NCBI GenBank assembly: GCA_036136335.1 | Contig: JAYZQT010000007.1 | Span: 62,001-126,000 of the forward strand | DNA length: 64,000 bases | Reading direction: 5' to 3' | From: JAYZQT01 sp036136335 | GTDB lineage: Bacteria; Pseudomonadota; Alphaproteobacteria; MPNO01; UBA830 | Shown: positions 1 through 9,177 of the stretch, one piece after another | How the letters are laid out: each line of letters opens with the position of its first letter | Numbering within the stretch: position 1 is the first letter of the stretch | Notes under the pieces: generated by a model | Database searches by the model: none | What the model saw: the letters and a program-made list of their open reading frames with translations, nothing else | What the model was told of the DNA's origin: nothing | Program-made: the position numbers and the translations under genes

Positions 1-102
1 CTGGGGAATTCGAAACCCGACCGACCCCAATATCTGGATCCAGAACTGCGGCGCCTGCAGGCCGAAGACAGGCCCGACGAAGATGTACGCGCCAAGGAAT
101 AA
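1..102 (+). CDS. C-terminal end of an unidentified protein (partial)
   Basis: An open frame runs from the first base of the window to a TAA stop at 100-102 and encodes the last 33 residues of a protein. The tail is rich in charged residues and proline and ends in DVRAKE. It has no recognisable motif, so no function is offered. It is called a real gene end because the frame is open throughout and about 280 bases of gene-free, AT-rich DNA follow it. It could equally be a chance open frame, since it is short. Confidence 0.5.
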   Translation: MGNSKPDRPQYLDPELRRLQAEDRPDEDVRAKE

Positions 103-385
103 ATCCATCTTTGAGATGCCTCGACCATAGACGACTTATGAAATGCGTTAACAGAGACTGCCGCGTCGCGCATCCGCCTTTGTAGAATTGGCCAAGTGCT
201 ACAACGGTTTCAGTCTGCATTATTAATAATAATGTCGACAACTTATCTCAGATAAACAACAGGTTCATGGGCTTGGGTATATAGCTATTCCTCTTGTCGA
301 ATTTGCAGATACAAAATTAATATTGCGCTAAGATATTCTGCGTCCCGTGCACGCCCCCAACCTTCCATGAAATGGAATACGAATT
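103..385. other. Intergenic region with a palindrome just before the next gene
   Basis: No gene is seen here. The stretch is AT-rich and contains an uninterrupted inverted repeat at 363-377, TTCCAT-GAA-ATGGAA, ending 8 bases before the ATG at 386. That position would let a bound protein or an RNA hairpin block ribosome access. No Shine-Dalgarno sequence better than GGAA is visible, and that GGAA is part of the repeat. A regulatory role is inference from position only. Confidence 0.35.
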
Positions 386-1378
386 ATGACGGAAAAATTA
401 AAATTGACCCTAGCATGCGGTGACTACGAGATTATTCGAGCGCTGAAAGAAGGGACCGTCACACCTGACGGCATCGAGCTTAACGTACTCACGGACATGG
501 ATTCTTCTTCGCGCCATTGGCGAATGATCCGCAACGAAGAATTTGACGTTTGCGAACTTTCAGGCTCTTCATATCTGATGGCCAAGGATCGTGGCCAGGG
601 TTTTTCAGCGATACCCGTCTTTCTGCATCGGCGGTTCCGACATGGCTTTATTTTCATCAATACATCAAGGGGTCTCCAGAAACCGGCGGACCTAAACGGG
701 AAACGTATTGGTATAAAAACCTACCAGGCAACGGCAATTCTCTACCTCCGCGGCCTGCTATCCAGTGAATACGGTGTTGACCTCACCAGTATCGAGTGGG
801 TAACGGAGCTTGAAGAAGAGATAGCCTTTGAAATCCCTGACGAAATCTCCCTATCCCGAGCACCTGCGGGATCGGACATTTCCGAGATGCTTGCCGAGGG
901 AAAACTGGATGCGGTCATCCACCCCGATATAATCGCGCCAATCCTGCGCGGCGACAAACGGGTCGGACGTTTGTTCCAGAATTACCGGTCCGAGGAAGCA
1001 GCCTATTACAAACGCACAGGCATCTTTCCAATCATGCATGCCACCGTGATCCGAGACGACATTCTCCAGAAACACCCCTGGGTAGCTACAAATCTGGCAC
1101 AGGCATTTGAAAGCGCAAAAGTCGCGGCATATCGTCGAATGAGCAATCCGAGAGTAGTGCCACTTGCTTGGTTTCTTGACGAATGGGACTCCCAGCGAGA
1201 ACTGATGGGACCAGACCCGTGGGTGTTTGGACTAACGCCGGAAAACCGAGAAAATCTTGAAACCATGATCAGGTATTCCAGAGCCGACGGATTAATTTCA
1301 AATCTCGAAAATGTCGACGACTTCTATCTGGACGTTATGCTAGAATCACGTGGACGGGGGGAGGCCGCGCGACATTAA
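386..1378 (+). CDS. 4,5-dihydroxyphthalate decarboxylase-like / NMT1-fold protein, cytosolic
   Basis: The 330-residue protein opens with LACGDYEIIRALKEGTV and continues TPDGIELNVL, which I recognise as the start of the 4,5-dihydroxyphthalate decarboxylase (Pht5-like) family, a periplasmic-binding-protein fold related to NMT1/THI5. There is no signal peptide or lipobox, so it is not an ordinary binding protein and probably works in the cytoplasm. A motif FIFINTSRGLQKPADLNGKR near residue 90 corresponds to the family's 'LrGKRVG' ligand-binding region. The length matches the family. The gene stands alone; its stop overlaps the convergent TauD-like gene by 4 bases. It may act on an aromatic carboxylate, but family members are often annotated without proof. 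Family placement is fairly sure, the substrate is unknown. Confidence 0.75.
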   Translation: MTEKLKLTLACGDYEIIRALKEGTVTPDGIELNVLTDMDSSSRHWRMIRNEEFDVCELSGSSYLMAKDRGQGFSAIPVFLHRRFRHGFIFINTSRGLQKPADLNGKRIGIKTYQATAILYLRGLLSSEYGVDLTSIEWVTELEEEIAFEIPDEISLSRAPAGSDISEMLAEGKLDAVIHPDIIAPILRGDKRVGRLFQNYRSEEAAYYKRTGIFPIMHATVIRDDILQKHPWVATNLAQAFESAKVAAYRRMSNPRVVPLAWFLDEWDSQRELMGPDPWVFGLTPENRENLETMIRYSRADGLISNLENVDDFYLDVMLESRGRGEAARH

Positions 1379-2232
1379 CTGGGTGATTGGGTCCCTACGA
1401 TTGTCGTCCGGCGCAGCAGGCGGCGTTCAGTTTCCGGAAAATCTGTTCGAGCATGCGTAATACACCGATTGTCCCAAAGCACCAGATCACCAACCTTCCA
1501 GACGTGCTCGTAAACGATTGAAGGATCTTCGGAAACGCTAAACAGCTCGTCAAGAAGAGCGTTTCCCTCCTCCGTTTCAAGCCCTTCGATGTGCGCCGTC
1601 ATAAGCCGGTTTACATAGATCGCTTTTCTGCCCGTTTCCGGGTGCGTGATGAATACGGGATGGGCGTAGTTTCCAACTTTTGAAAGATCTAGATCAGCCC
1701 CCGGACGCTCAGTCCGTTTGTAGTCGTGAACCTGCAATGCTCTCTTTTCAGAAAGCCTCTCCCGAACATGGGGTGTCAGATTTGCATATGCGGCATACAT
1801 ATCCGCAAATAACGTGTTACCGCCCGTAGATGGCAATTCGACTGCGTGCAGCATGGTCCCATTATGGGGAAATTCAGTATAGCACATGTCGCTGTGAAAC
1901 CACATTTCACCGTCATGCGGCAGCCCCATGGGTTTACCATCAATACGGATGTTGGAAACAATCATCACCTCAACCGGCAGATCGTCGACCAGGTCATGGA
2001 CGGCCCGTGACGGCATCCTAGGACGGCCAGGCTCCCCCAGTTGTTCCGTAAAGGATACCAGTTCCCGTGGTGTCAGGTCCTGCTCACGAAAAACGAGAAC
2101 CTGGTGTTCGTACCACGCCTGCATGACTTTATCCACGAGATCGGGGGCAAGATTTTTACGCAAATCCAATCCGTGTATCTCCGCACCAACGGGCGCATCT
2201 AGTTTCTCGACCTTCAAGAAAGCTGCATCCAT
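1375..2232 (-). CDS. TauD/TfdA-family 2-oxoglutarate-dependent dioxygenase
   Basis: This 285-residue protein carries the Fe(II)/2-oxoglutarate facial triad of the TauD/TfdA family: the HxD pair at H113 and D115 in WFHSDMCY, and the distal H260 in DNRCITHARTDF, followed by arginines at 271-275 that would bind 2-oxoglutarate. Members hydroxylate a carbon next to sulfonate, ether, sulfate-ester or amino groups, releasing the leaving group as an aldehyde-forming step. The central 'STGGNTLFADMYAAY' segment is typical. Start is the ATG at 2232 with a weak AGG upstream. It runs in the same direction as, and directly after, the esterase gene (17 bases between them), so the two are probably co-transcribed. 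Substrate cannot be assigned; taurine itself is only one possibility. Confidence 0.88.
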   Translation of the reverse strand: MDAAFLKVEKLDAPVGAEIHGLDLRKNLAPDLVDKVMQAWYEHQVLVFREQDLTPRELVSFTEQLGEPGRPRMPSRAVHDLVDDLPVEVMIVSNIRIDGKPMGLPHDGEMWFHSDMCYTEFPHNGTMLHAVELPSTGGNTLFADMYAAYANLTPHVRERLSEKRALQVHDYKRTERPGADLDLSKVGNYAHPVFITHPETGRKAIYVNRLMTAHIEGLETEEGNALLDELFSVSEDPSIVYEHVWKVGDLVLWDNRCITHARTDFPETERRLLRRTTIVGTQSPS

Positions 2233-2248
2233 AAACCTAACCTTCTAA

Positions 2249-3121
2249 TCAATCGTGTTGTATCAGATCTGCCATTGCACGATGCAAATCTGACCCGGGA
2301 TCACCAAAATGCCCAACGATCGTATAGTGATGGCAGTCTGGCGCTGGAATTTCCTTAACCGCAAGGCCTTTTCCAGTCCAGGCCGCAAATAGTTCCGCCT
2401 GGTGACGCCTGAATTCATCTGTTTCCAGACCGCCCACTGCCAAAATTAGCGGTATATCGGAAACTGGATCGAGATAAAGAGGGCTGCTCACTGCCACGTC
2501 TTCCGAACGAAGCCCCAGTACATCGTTTACATGACATAACCGAACCGGTTCAAGATCATAAAGGCCGGAGAGCGCACACGCGCCCTTGATAGGCGTAACG
2601 GGAAGTTGGTTATCATACTCTGCCCACCCTGTGGTAAGCATCATCGCTGTCAGGTGACCGCCAGCTGAGTGGCCTGCCATGTACATCCGATCGGGATCAA
2701 TCCCAAGATATTCCGCGTTCTTCCAGATCCACGATACCGCCCGCCGGCATTCGTCCACCATCTGCCCAATTGTCGCTTCGGGGGCCAAAGTATAGTTCAG
2801 GGTTATAAACGCAATATTCTCATCTAGAAACGATGGCGCGATATAGGTTGTGTCATTCTTGTCGGAAAGATGCCAATAACCACCGTGTATATAGATAAGC
2901 GCAGCGCAGCGCCCTCCGCCGCCAGATGGCAGAAAAACGTCAAGCTTTTCTTTCTCACGTTCACCATATGAAATATCAAGACGACCATGGATCCTGTCAC
3001 GTATGCGCGCACTTTCGGTTTCACGAAAGTTGATTACTTCAGGGACATCCGGCCAAAGTGGCCGCAGGTCGTACTGCGCATTCAGTGCAGCACTGTCGTA
3101 TCCGCGGTAAATATCACTCAC
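2249..3121 (-). CDS. Alpha/beta hydrolase, kynurenine-formamidase-like
   Basis: An alpha/beta-hydrolase with the HGGYW oxyanion motif (YIHGGYWHLS) and nucleophile elbow GHSAG, an acid in GGLETDEF and a histidine in CHHYTIVGHF. HGGYW rather than HGGG is typical of arylformamidase/kynurenine-formamidase-like esterases of the hormone-sensitive-lipase type, which hydrolyse N-formyl or ester bonds. I place the start at the GTG at 3121, giving VSDIYRGYDSAALNAQYDLR, which is where relatives begin. A TTG at 3163 gives 14 more residues but would overlap the reading frame opposite and has its purine run directly against the start. The gene lies head-to-head with cysS and upstream of the TauD-like gene on the same strand. 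The substrate is unknown; formamide cleavage is an inference from the motif. Confidence 0.82.
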   Translation of the reverse strand: MSDIYRGYDSAALNAQYDLRPLWPDVPEVINFRETESARIRDRIHGRLDISYGEREKEKLDVFLPSGGGGRCAALIYIHGGYWHLSDKNDTTYIAPSFLDENIAFITLNYTLAPEATIGQMVDECRRAVSWIWKNAEYLGIDPDRMYMAGHSAGGHLTAMMLTTGWAEYDNQLPVTPIKGACALSGLYDLEPVRLCHVNDVLGLRSEDVAVSSPLYLDPVSDIPLILAVGGLETDEFRRHQAELFAAWTGKGLAVKEIPAPDCHHYTIVGHFGDPGSDLHRAMADLIQHD

Positions 3122-3182
3122 AGTTGAATTCCATGTGTTAACCAGTAGACAAAGGTCTTTCAACCCCTATGTTCATCTCGTC

Positions 3183-4565
3183 ATGTCGTTACATCTTTAT
3201 AATACCCTTTCGCGTCAGAAAGAAAAATTTGTGCCCGCTGACCCCAACCGCCTCACGATGTATGTGTGCGGGCCAACTGTATATTCATATGCCCATATCG
3301 GAAATGCCCGACCAGCTGTGATTTTTGATGTTCTCGTAAAACTCCTCCGGCACCAGTGGCCTCAGGTGATTTTCGCACGCAACATCACCGACATTGACGA
3401 CAAAATCAACGCAGCGGCCTCCAAAGAGGGAGTGGAAATTAACGTAATATCCAGGCGGTTCACATCCATATACCACGACGATATGATGTCTCTTGGGATT
3501 GATCCGCCAGATCTTGAGCCCCACGCCACCGACCATGTTCCTGACATGATCACAATGATCGAAAGGCTTATATCTGGCGGCCATGCCTATCACGTCGATG
3601 GGCATGTTCTGTTCAACGTTCCTACCTTTGCAAACTATGGTCACCTTTCCGGGCACCCTCAGGAAGAGCTTCGTGCTGGTGCACGTGTCGACGTGGCACC
3701 CTACAAAAAAGACCCTTCTGACTTCATCCTTTGGAAACCTTCCGCTCCCGAGATGCCAGGTTGGGACAGCCCTTGGGGACGCGGGCGGCCGGGGTGGCAT
3801 CTCGAATGCTCGGCCATGATAGAAAAACACCTAGGCGAAACGATTGATATTCATGGCGGCGGAATCGATCTTGTCTTCCCGCATCACGAAAATGAAATCG
3901 CCCAGTCTACATGTGTCCATGGCGGCAAAACCTTTGTGCGTTATTGGCTGCACAATGGGTTTGTAAATGTTGAAAAGGAAAAGATGTCCAAGTCAATTGG
4001 CAACGTTCTTCTAATACGTGATCTTCTTGAAGATACATCGGGTGAAGCGATACGGCTGGCACTGCTTGCTGGTCATTACCGCCAACCGCTCGACTGGACA
4101 GATAATGGCCTCCAACAGGCAGAAAAAATGCTCGACCGCCTGTATGGCGCCGTCCAGCGATTGGCTGACATACAAGCGGACGACAACCCGGACCCAGATC
4201 CAGACTTCCTGACAGCAATGAATGATGACCTTAATACGCCAAGGGCTCTCGCCGCACTCTTTGAACTGGTTCGCCTCGCAAATACCGCAGAAAACGTGGC
4301 CGATAAACGGCGGTTGAAAGGCAAACTCCTTCGTTCGGCGGGTTTTCTCGGTCTGCTGCAGCAGACCCCGGACAAGTGGTTTGCGGGCAGCGTCGCGAAG
4401 GATAGCAGCCCTGCAGAAGACGAAATCCAGGAGCTTGTCCAAGCCAGAAACAGGGCCAGAGAGACCAAGAATTTTGCCGAGGCGGATCGAATCCGGGATT
4501 TGCTTGGCAAAGAAGGAATAGTACTGGATGATGGAGCTGTCGAAACCAGATGGCGGCGGCGTTGA
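3183..4565 (+). CDS. cysS: Cysteinyl-tRNA synthetase
   Basis: This enzyme charges tRNA-Cys with cysteine in the cytosol and is the only clear housekeeping gene in the window. Signature sequences are CGPTVY with the zinc-ligand Cys near residue 29, the HIGH-type motif YSYAHIGNARP, the zinc-binding HLECSAM and FPHHENE segments, and the class I KMSKS loop EKMSKSIGN. The C-terminal anticodon-binding part ends in the usual NFAEADRIRDLL element. I start it at the ATG at 3183 (MSLHLYNTLSR), giving 460 residues, almost exactly the E. coli length of 461; a GTG at 3135 would add an unconserved 16-residue leader overlapping the divergent esterase. It sits alone on its strand, between catabolic genes, which suggests the surrounding genes are accessory rather than part of a core operon. 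Confidence 0.97.
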   Translation: MSLHLYNTLSRQKEKFVPADPNRLTMYVCGPTVYSYAHIGNARPAVIFDVLVKLLRHQWPQVIFARNITDIDDKINAAASKEGVEINVISRRFTSIYHDDMMSLGIDPPDLEPHATDHVPDMITMIERLISGGHAYHVDGHVLFNVPTFANYGHLSGHPQEELRAGARVDVAPYKKDPSDFILWKPSAPEMPGWDSPWGRGRPGWHLECSAMIEKHLGETIDIHGGGIDLVFPHHENEIAQSTCVHGGKTFVRYWLHNGFVNVEKEKMSKSIGNVLLIRDLLEDTSGEAIRLALLAGHYRQPLDWTDNGLQQAEKMLDRLYGAVQRLADIQADDNPDPDPDFLTAMNDDLNTPRALAALFELVRLANTAENVADKRRLKGKLLRSAGFLGLLQQTPDKWFAGSVAKDSSPAEDEIQELVQARNRARETKNFAEADRIRDLLGKEGIVLDDGAVETRWRRR

Positions 4566-4655
4566 TCATCGTGCGCTCGTTTATGCTTAAAGTAACCGAG
4601 AAAACTAGGACTGGGCGCTCTTGATTTCAGACGTTTTTTCGCGTTTTCTAGTCAA

Positions 4656-6125
4656 ATGACTATTGGCGCGACCCTTGCAACAGCTGCCAGTGCGTACCCA
4701 GAAAAACCCGCATTTATCATGGAAAACCGCGCCGTCAGCTACGCCGTTGCGGATGCGCTTGCAAACTGTTTTTCCAACGCCCTGCTTTCTCATGGAACCG
4801 ATTCCGGCGACCGGATAGCTATAATAGGGCATAACAGCATAGAGTATGCGGTAGCGTACTTCGGCATCGCCCGCGCAGGCGGCGTCTCCCTACATCTGTC
4901 ACCGCGCATGACCCTGGAAGAAATTACCCACTGTGTTGAGACAGCTGGTGTGAAGATTGCTGTATGTGATCCGTCTGTTGGCCAAATAAATGTCGATGTC
5001 CGTATTTCAATGGAACCAGCAGCATTCGATAGTTTATATGCAAATTTTTCCGATGTTGATCCAAGACGTGAGCAGCTGATTGATTCCCCTTCATCAGCGA
5101 CCTACACCGGTGGCACTACGGGGTACCCAAAGGGCGCCCTTCATACAGCGCGCTCCCGATTGACCTGGGCGACAATCGCACATGATTTTTTCGGGTTAAC
5201 CCCGAACGATGTCATGGCAAACGCCGCACCAATGGGCCACGCAGCGGGCGGGTTCATCTGGTTTCAGCCGGGCGTTTGCGCGGCAGCAACCCAGGTTCTC
5301 ATGCCACACTGGGACGTTCCAAAATTTATAGATTTAGTGGAACGCTGCTGCGTCAGCGCAACCTTTCTCGTACCGGCGCAGATAGGCATGTTGCTGGATC
5401 ACGGTGCGTTCAACGCGGAGCGTCTGCGCCACCTAAGAAAAATCGTGTATGGAGGTGCTCCGACACCGCTCGGGCTAATCGAGCGCGCCGATTGCGCATT
5501 GCCGGAATGTGAATTTATACAGAATTATGGGATGACTGAGATCGGACCGCTTGTGACACTCTACGAGCAGGATCGTGTCCTTTATCCGGAAGCGCTCGGC
5601 CGTCCCACAGAACACACCGAATGCGCGATATTCACTGAGCCTGGAAAACACGCTAAGCCGGGTGAGATAGGGGAGCTATGCTTTCGGGGGGCCACACTTA
5701 TGACCGGCTTTATTGGCGATCCTGCTCAGACGGAAGAATTTTTTCGTACAGGTGATGGTTGGGGATGGACGGGTGATCTCGCCGTGATGAACGAAGACAA
5801 AGTAATTTCACTGGTCGGAAGAACGAAGGATATGATCATTTCTGGTGGTCTAAATGTCTATCCGGCCGAGATCGAACGCGTCCTAATGGATGTACCTGTT
5901 GTCTTAGAATGCGCGGTATTCGGCATACCCGACGACATTCTGGGTGAACTGCCTGCTGCTGTGATCATTGCGCAGCACGCGACGACCGCAGAAGAAATTC
6001 TTACCGCATGCGAAATAAAAATGGCGCGCCATAAACGCCCGCGCCGAATTGAGTTCGTAGAGAAGATACCGAAATCTCCTACAGGCAAAGTCCTGCGAAC
6101 CGCGTTGCGCGAACAATTTGGTTAA
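4656..6125 (+). CDS. AMP-dependent acyl-CoA synthetase (acid-CoA ligase)
   Basis: A 489-residue member of the ANL adenylating family that activates a carboxylic acid to its CoA thioester through an acyl-AMP. Visible motifs are the P-loop TGGTTGYPKG at 151-160, NYGMTEIGP, TGDL, the hinge GRTKDMIISGG from about 388 and the catalytic lysine K478 in KSPTGKVLR. It is first in a five-gene plus-strand run with a 3-hydroxyisobutyryl-CoA hydrolase-like protein and an enoyl-CoA hydratase, so it may feed a short or branched acid into that pathway. Length is at the short end for the family but all core motifs are present. The substrate is unknown; a fatty or 3-ketopimeloyl-type acid would be equally compatible. 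Confidence 0.9.
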   Translation: MTIGATLATAASAYPEKPAFIMENRAVSYAVADALANCFSNALLSHGTDSGDRIAIIGHNSIEYAVAYFGIARAGGVSLHLSPRMTLEEITHCVETAGVKIAVCDPSVGQINVDVRISMEPAAFDSLYANFSDVDPRREQLIDSPSSATYTGGTTGYPKGALHTARSRLTWATIAHDFFGLTPNDVMANAAPMGHAAGGFIWFQPGVCAAATQVLMPHWDVPKFIDLVERCCVSATFLVPAQIGMLLDHGAFNAERLRHLRKIVYGGAPTPLGLIERADCALPECEFIQNYGMTEIGPLVTLYEQDRVLYPEALGRPTEHTECAIFTEPGKHAKPGEIGELCFRGATLMTGFIGDPAQTEEFFRTGDGWGWTGDLAVMNEDKVISLVGRTKDMIISGGLNVYPAEIERVLMDVPVVLECAVFGIPDDILGELPAAVIIAQHATTAEEILTACEIKMARHKRPRRIEFVEKIPKSPTGKVLRTALREQFG

Positions 6126-6204
6126 CCGCCCTGCAGCGCTGACTTAAGGTTGACCTGGTAAGCCAACTGGATAGGTTGACCCGCGAAATGGCGCAGTTAG
6201 GACT

Positions 6205-7278
6205 ATGAAAAATTTTCTAAAAGTTCTCTCATCGGTGACCGGGCCGGTTGGGCGAATCCACCTCAACAATCCCGGAGCCCTAAATTCGCTTACTGAGAGT
6301 ATGTGCATTCGCATATACGAACTTTTGAGAGAATGGCAAGACAATGACGAAATCCATATTGTCGCAGTGACTGCGGAGGGCGATCGGGCATTTTGTGCAG
6401 GTGGGGATGTCCGTCAGGTATACAATGAAGGAAAAGATGATCCGTTTGCTGCACGTCGTTTTTTTAGTACCGAATACAGGATGGATCTCGCAATAGCGGA
6501 ATTTTCAAAACCCTATATCTGTCTGATTGATGGGATCGTGATGGGCGGTGGCCTTGGTATATCAGTTAATGGCCAATACAGGGTCTTGGGCGACGGGGTA
6601 ATGGCGGCAATGCCGGAAACAGGGATCGGCCTCTTCCCTGATGTGGGCGCCACCGCTTTCCTAAATTCATGCCCAGGACGGACCGGTTTGTATTTTGGAC
6701 TCACTGGTACACGGCTAAACACAGCCGATGCTCTCTATGCAGGGTTTGGGACCCACTACATAAAATCGAACCGACATACCGAGCTATTAGAAGCGCTTCA
6801 ATCAGCGGAATATGGCGACCACCCATCTGACACTGTTGAACGAATTCTCCGTGAATTCTCCAGCACCCCCAATCAATCCGGGATAGCGGCTAAAAAGGGA
6901 CAGATAGACCAATTATTTGGCGCCGACAGCGTAGAAACGATTATTTCTGACCTCTCAAAAGATAACACCGCATTCGCATTGGAAACACTGGAACAACTTG
7001 ACCGCATGTCGCCCACAAGTTTGCAAATCACAGCGAAGCAGATTACCGACAATCCCGATATAAGCGCCAGAGATGCGCTAATTCTGGAATATAGGATGAT
7101 GGCCCATGTTCTGATGAATCACGACTTTTACGAGGGGATTCGAGCCGCTCTTATTGATAAGGATCGCACACCTCGATGGAGCCCGAAAAAACTCACCAAA
7201 GTTATGCCCGGCGATGTAGACGCCTATTTCGCGTCACTTGGCGAGCACGAGCTGGTCCTGAATTCACATCCCAAATAA
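6205..7278 (+). CDS. Enoyl-CoA hydratase/isomerase family, 3-hydroxyisobutyryl-CoA hydrolase-like
   Basis: The 357-residue crotonase-fold protein has the longer size of the 3-hydroxyisobutyryl-CoA hydrolase (HIBCH) group, which cleaves 3-hydroxyisobutyryl-CoA in valine breakdown. The oxyanion segments are CAGGDVR at 64-70 and GGGLGIS from 114, and the HIBCH catalytic pair E138 (MPETGIG) and D146 (FPDVGA) has the spacing of eight seen in human HIBCH. The helical C-terminal half containing NPDISARDALILEYRMMAH also fits HIBCH. It lies 79 bases after the acyl-CoA ligase and 24 before the hydratase. A 3-hydroxyisobutyrate-dehydrogenase-like gene sits in the convergent operon, supporting a valine-like route. 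HIBCH activity is a family-level call. Confidence 0.87.
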   Translation: MKNFLKVLSSVTGPVGRIHLNNPGALNSLTESMCIRIYELLREWQDNDEIHIVAVTAEGDRAFCAGGDVRQVYNEGKDDPFAARRFFSTEYRMDLAIAEFSKPYICLIDGIVMGGGLGISVNGQYRVLGDGVMAAMPETGIGLFPDVGATAFLNSCPGRTGLYFGLTGTRLNTADALYAGFGTHYIKSNRHTELLEALQSAEYGDHPSDTVERILREFSSTPNQSGIAAKKGQIDQLFGADSVETIISDLSKDNTAFALETLEQLDRMSPTSLQITAKQITDNPDISARDALILEYRMMAHVLMNHDFYEGIRAALIDKDRTPRWSPKKLTKVMPGDVDAYFASLGEHELVLNSHPK

Positions 7279-7302
7279 CAAGAACCGGACAGGAGATTTG
7301 TC

Positions 7303-8079
7303 ATGACCTATGAGCACATCCTTACAGAAACCCGCGGTGCGGTCGGCCTTATTACGCTTAACCGGCCTGAAGCACTTAACGCCCTCTGTTCGCCACTTAT
7401 GGACGAATTGAATGAAGTGCTCGATCGATTTGAACTCGATCACAGTATTGGTGCGATGGTCTTAACAGGCTCGGATAAAGCATTTGCGGCTGGCGCAGAT
7501 ATAAAAGAAATGCAGGACAAAACGTGGACCGAAGCCTACATGGAAGACTTTATTACCGCGGGTTGGGAACGTCTATCTCGCTGTCGGAAACCGGTTATCG
7601 CTGCCGTGAGTGGTTTTGCTCTCGGCGGGGGTTGCGAAGTCGCAATGATGTGCGATTTCATCATTGCGGCAGATACTGCAAAGTTCGGGCAACCGGAGGT
7701 AAACCTGGGAATACCGCCCGGAGCAGGCGGAACCCAACGCCTGACCCGGTTTGTTGGAAAATCAAAGGCGATGGAGATGTGTCTGACAGGACGTTTTATG
7801 GACGCGGAAGAAGCGGAACGATCCGGACTGGTGTCCCGGATTGTGCCGGGTGGGGAACTCGTCGAAGAGGCTGTCAAAACAGCCCAAGCCATCGCCAAGA
7901 AATCACTGAAAGCCAATATGATCATCAAGGAAGCGGTAAATCGCGCTTATGAAACCACACTTTCGGAAGGCGTGCGGTTTGAGCGGCGCATGTTCCATGC
8001 CTGTTTTGGTACCGATCACCAAACAGAGGGGATGGCGGCCTTTGTCGAAAAACGCAAACCTGCATTCAAAAATGGTTAA
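7303..8079 (+). CDS. Enoyl-CoA hydratase
   Basis: A 258-residue classic crotonase that hydrates 2-enoyl-CoA to 3-hydroxyacyl-CoA. It shows AAGADIKEM for the first oxyanion loop, GFALGGGCEVAMMCD with the catalytic E112, and FGQPEVNLGIPPGAGGTQRL with the second catalytic E132; both glutamates are needed for hydratase rather than isomerase or hydrolase activity. The length is standard. It is preceded by the GACAGGAGATT ribosome site and followed by the propeller gene with 82 bases between. With the HIBCH-like gene next to it, methacrylyl-CoA or a similar short branched enoyl-CoA is a plausible substrate (inference). Confidence 0.93.
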   Translation: MTYEHILTETRGAVGLITLNRPEALNALCSPLMDELNEVLDRFELDHSIGAMVLTGSDKAFAAGADIKEMQDKTWTEAYMEDFITAGWERLSRCRKPVIAAVSGFALGGGCEVAMMCDFIIAADTAKFGQPEVNLGIPPGAGGTQRLTRFVGKSKAMEMCLTGRFMDAEEAERSGLVSRIVPGGELVEEAVKTAQAIAKKSLKANMIIKEAVNRAYETTLSEGVRFERRMFHACFGTDHQTEGMAAFVEKRKPAFKNG

Positions 8080-8161
8080 ACACGCTGTTATTGAGGTCTC
8101 AGCTATCGATATCGTGGTAAAACGGCCTTAAGATCAAAACATGCCCTAACAGGAGGCAAAA

Positions 8162-9145
8162 ATGGATGTGGTGGCCTATGCCGCTTCGGTTGGGCATTCG
8201 GTCTGGTTTTCATACGACGTTGGAGAGACCTGGAACCGTGCGCATACCAACACTGGCGGCATATACAACGAGTCGCGGTGCTGGAGCCTGTGTACGCACG
8301 TAACCCGCCCGGGCGAGGTGTTATCAGGAACTGATTTAGGTGTTTACCGCTGGGATCCGCTAGCCGCTCGGTGGAATCATATCCCCTCGCCGATGGATGG
8401 TTTTCACATCTTACAAATTGAACAACATCCAGAAGATCCGGATTTTATCGTTGCTGGAACGCGGCCTGCGAGTATCTTTATTTCAGAAGATGGCGGAACA
8501 ACCTGGTTCAAAGCGCCGATAGGTAACGCCACAGAGTGCGAGTTCATCAATACGCCTAGAGTTACATCCATTGAGTTTGATCCGGCAGATACAGATACGT
8601 TGTGGATCACAATTGAAATTGATGCCGTCTGGCGTTCCAGTGACCGGGGGCGGACGTGGGAACGCATTGGAAAAGGACTCCGCACCGATGACACTCATAA
8701 CATAGTTATAATTGATGACCTTGGGGACCGACGTATTTTGTGCTCAACAGAACTCGGGCTTCATCGATCGGACGACAACGGCGCATCGTGGTATTTCGTT
8801 GATGTGCCAAAGGCACCCTGGCCCTATTTCCGGTGTATGGCGCGGCGCCCTGACAATTCGGGCGTGTTATTTCTTTCCGTGGGAGACAGACCCTCAGGAG
8901 AGACTGGACTGTTGTTTCGGAGCCGCGATTGGGGGGAAACGTGGGAAGATGTATTTTTGCCCATACCGGTTAATTCAACAATCTGGTGGATAGGTACCAA
9001 CCCGGCCGACCCCATGCTGATTTTTTGCTGCACCATAATGGGCCAAATTTTCCGTTCCAAAGACGGCGGGGAGACATGGATGAAAATGTCCCGGGAACTT
9101 GGCGAGTTGCGAATGATAACGTGGGCTCCGGCCGGACCTTTGTGA
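8162..9145 (+). CDS. Six-Asp-box (BNR) beta-propeller protein
   Basis: This 327-residue protein is built from six Asp-box (BNR) repeats of the S-x-D-x-G-x-x-W type: SYDVGETW (17-24), SEDGGTTW (108-115), SSDRGRTW (159-166), SDDNGASW (203-210), SRDWGETW (254-261) and SKDGGETW (299-306). They indicate a six-bladed propeller like sialidases, VPS10/sortilin and the Ycf48 photosystem assembly factor. No signal peptide is visible, so it should be cytoplasmic, and no sialidase arginine triad or RIP motif is obvious. A strong AGGAGG site precedes the ATG. It is embedded between an enoyl-CoA hydratase and an isochorismatase-like gene. It may be a lactonase- or scaffold-like protein; the true function is not recognisable. 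Confidence 0.85.
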   Translation: MDVVAYAASVGHSVWFSYDVGETWNRAHTNTGGIYNESRCWSLCTHVTRPGEVLSGTDLGVYRWDPLAARWNHIPSPMDGFHILQIEQHPEDPDFIVAGTRPASIFISEDGGTTWFKAPIGNATECEFINTPRVTSIEFDPADTDTLWITIEIDAVWRSSDRGRTWERIGKGLRTDDTHNIVIIDDLGDRRILCSTELGLHRSDDNGASWYFVDVPKAPWPYFRCMARRPDNSGVLFLSVGDRPSGETGLLFRSRDWGETWEDVFLPIPVNSTIWWIGTNPADPMLIFCCTIMGQIFRSKDGGETWMKMSRELGELRMITWAPAGPL

Positions 9146-9177
9146 ACGAGAACCCGAGCAAGCAATGAAAAGGATGT

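Noticed and set aside
3285..3830. 181-residue minus-strand frame inside cysS
   Set aside because: It is antisense to a complete cysteinyl-tRNA synthetase and matches no family.
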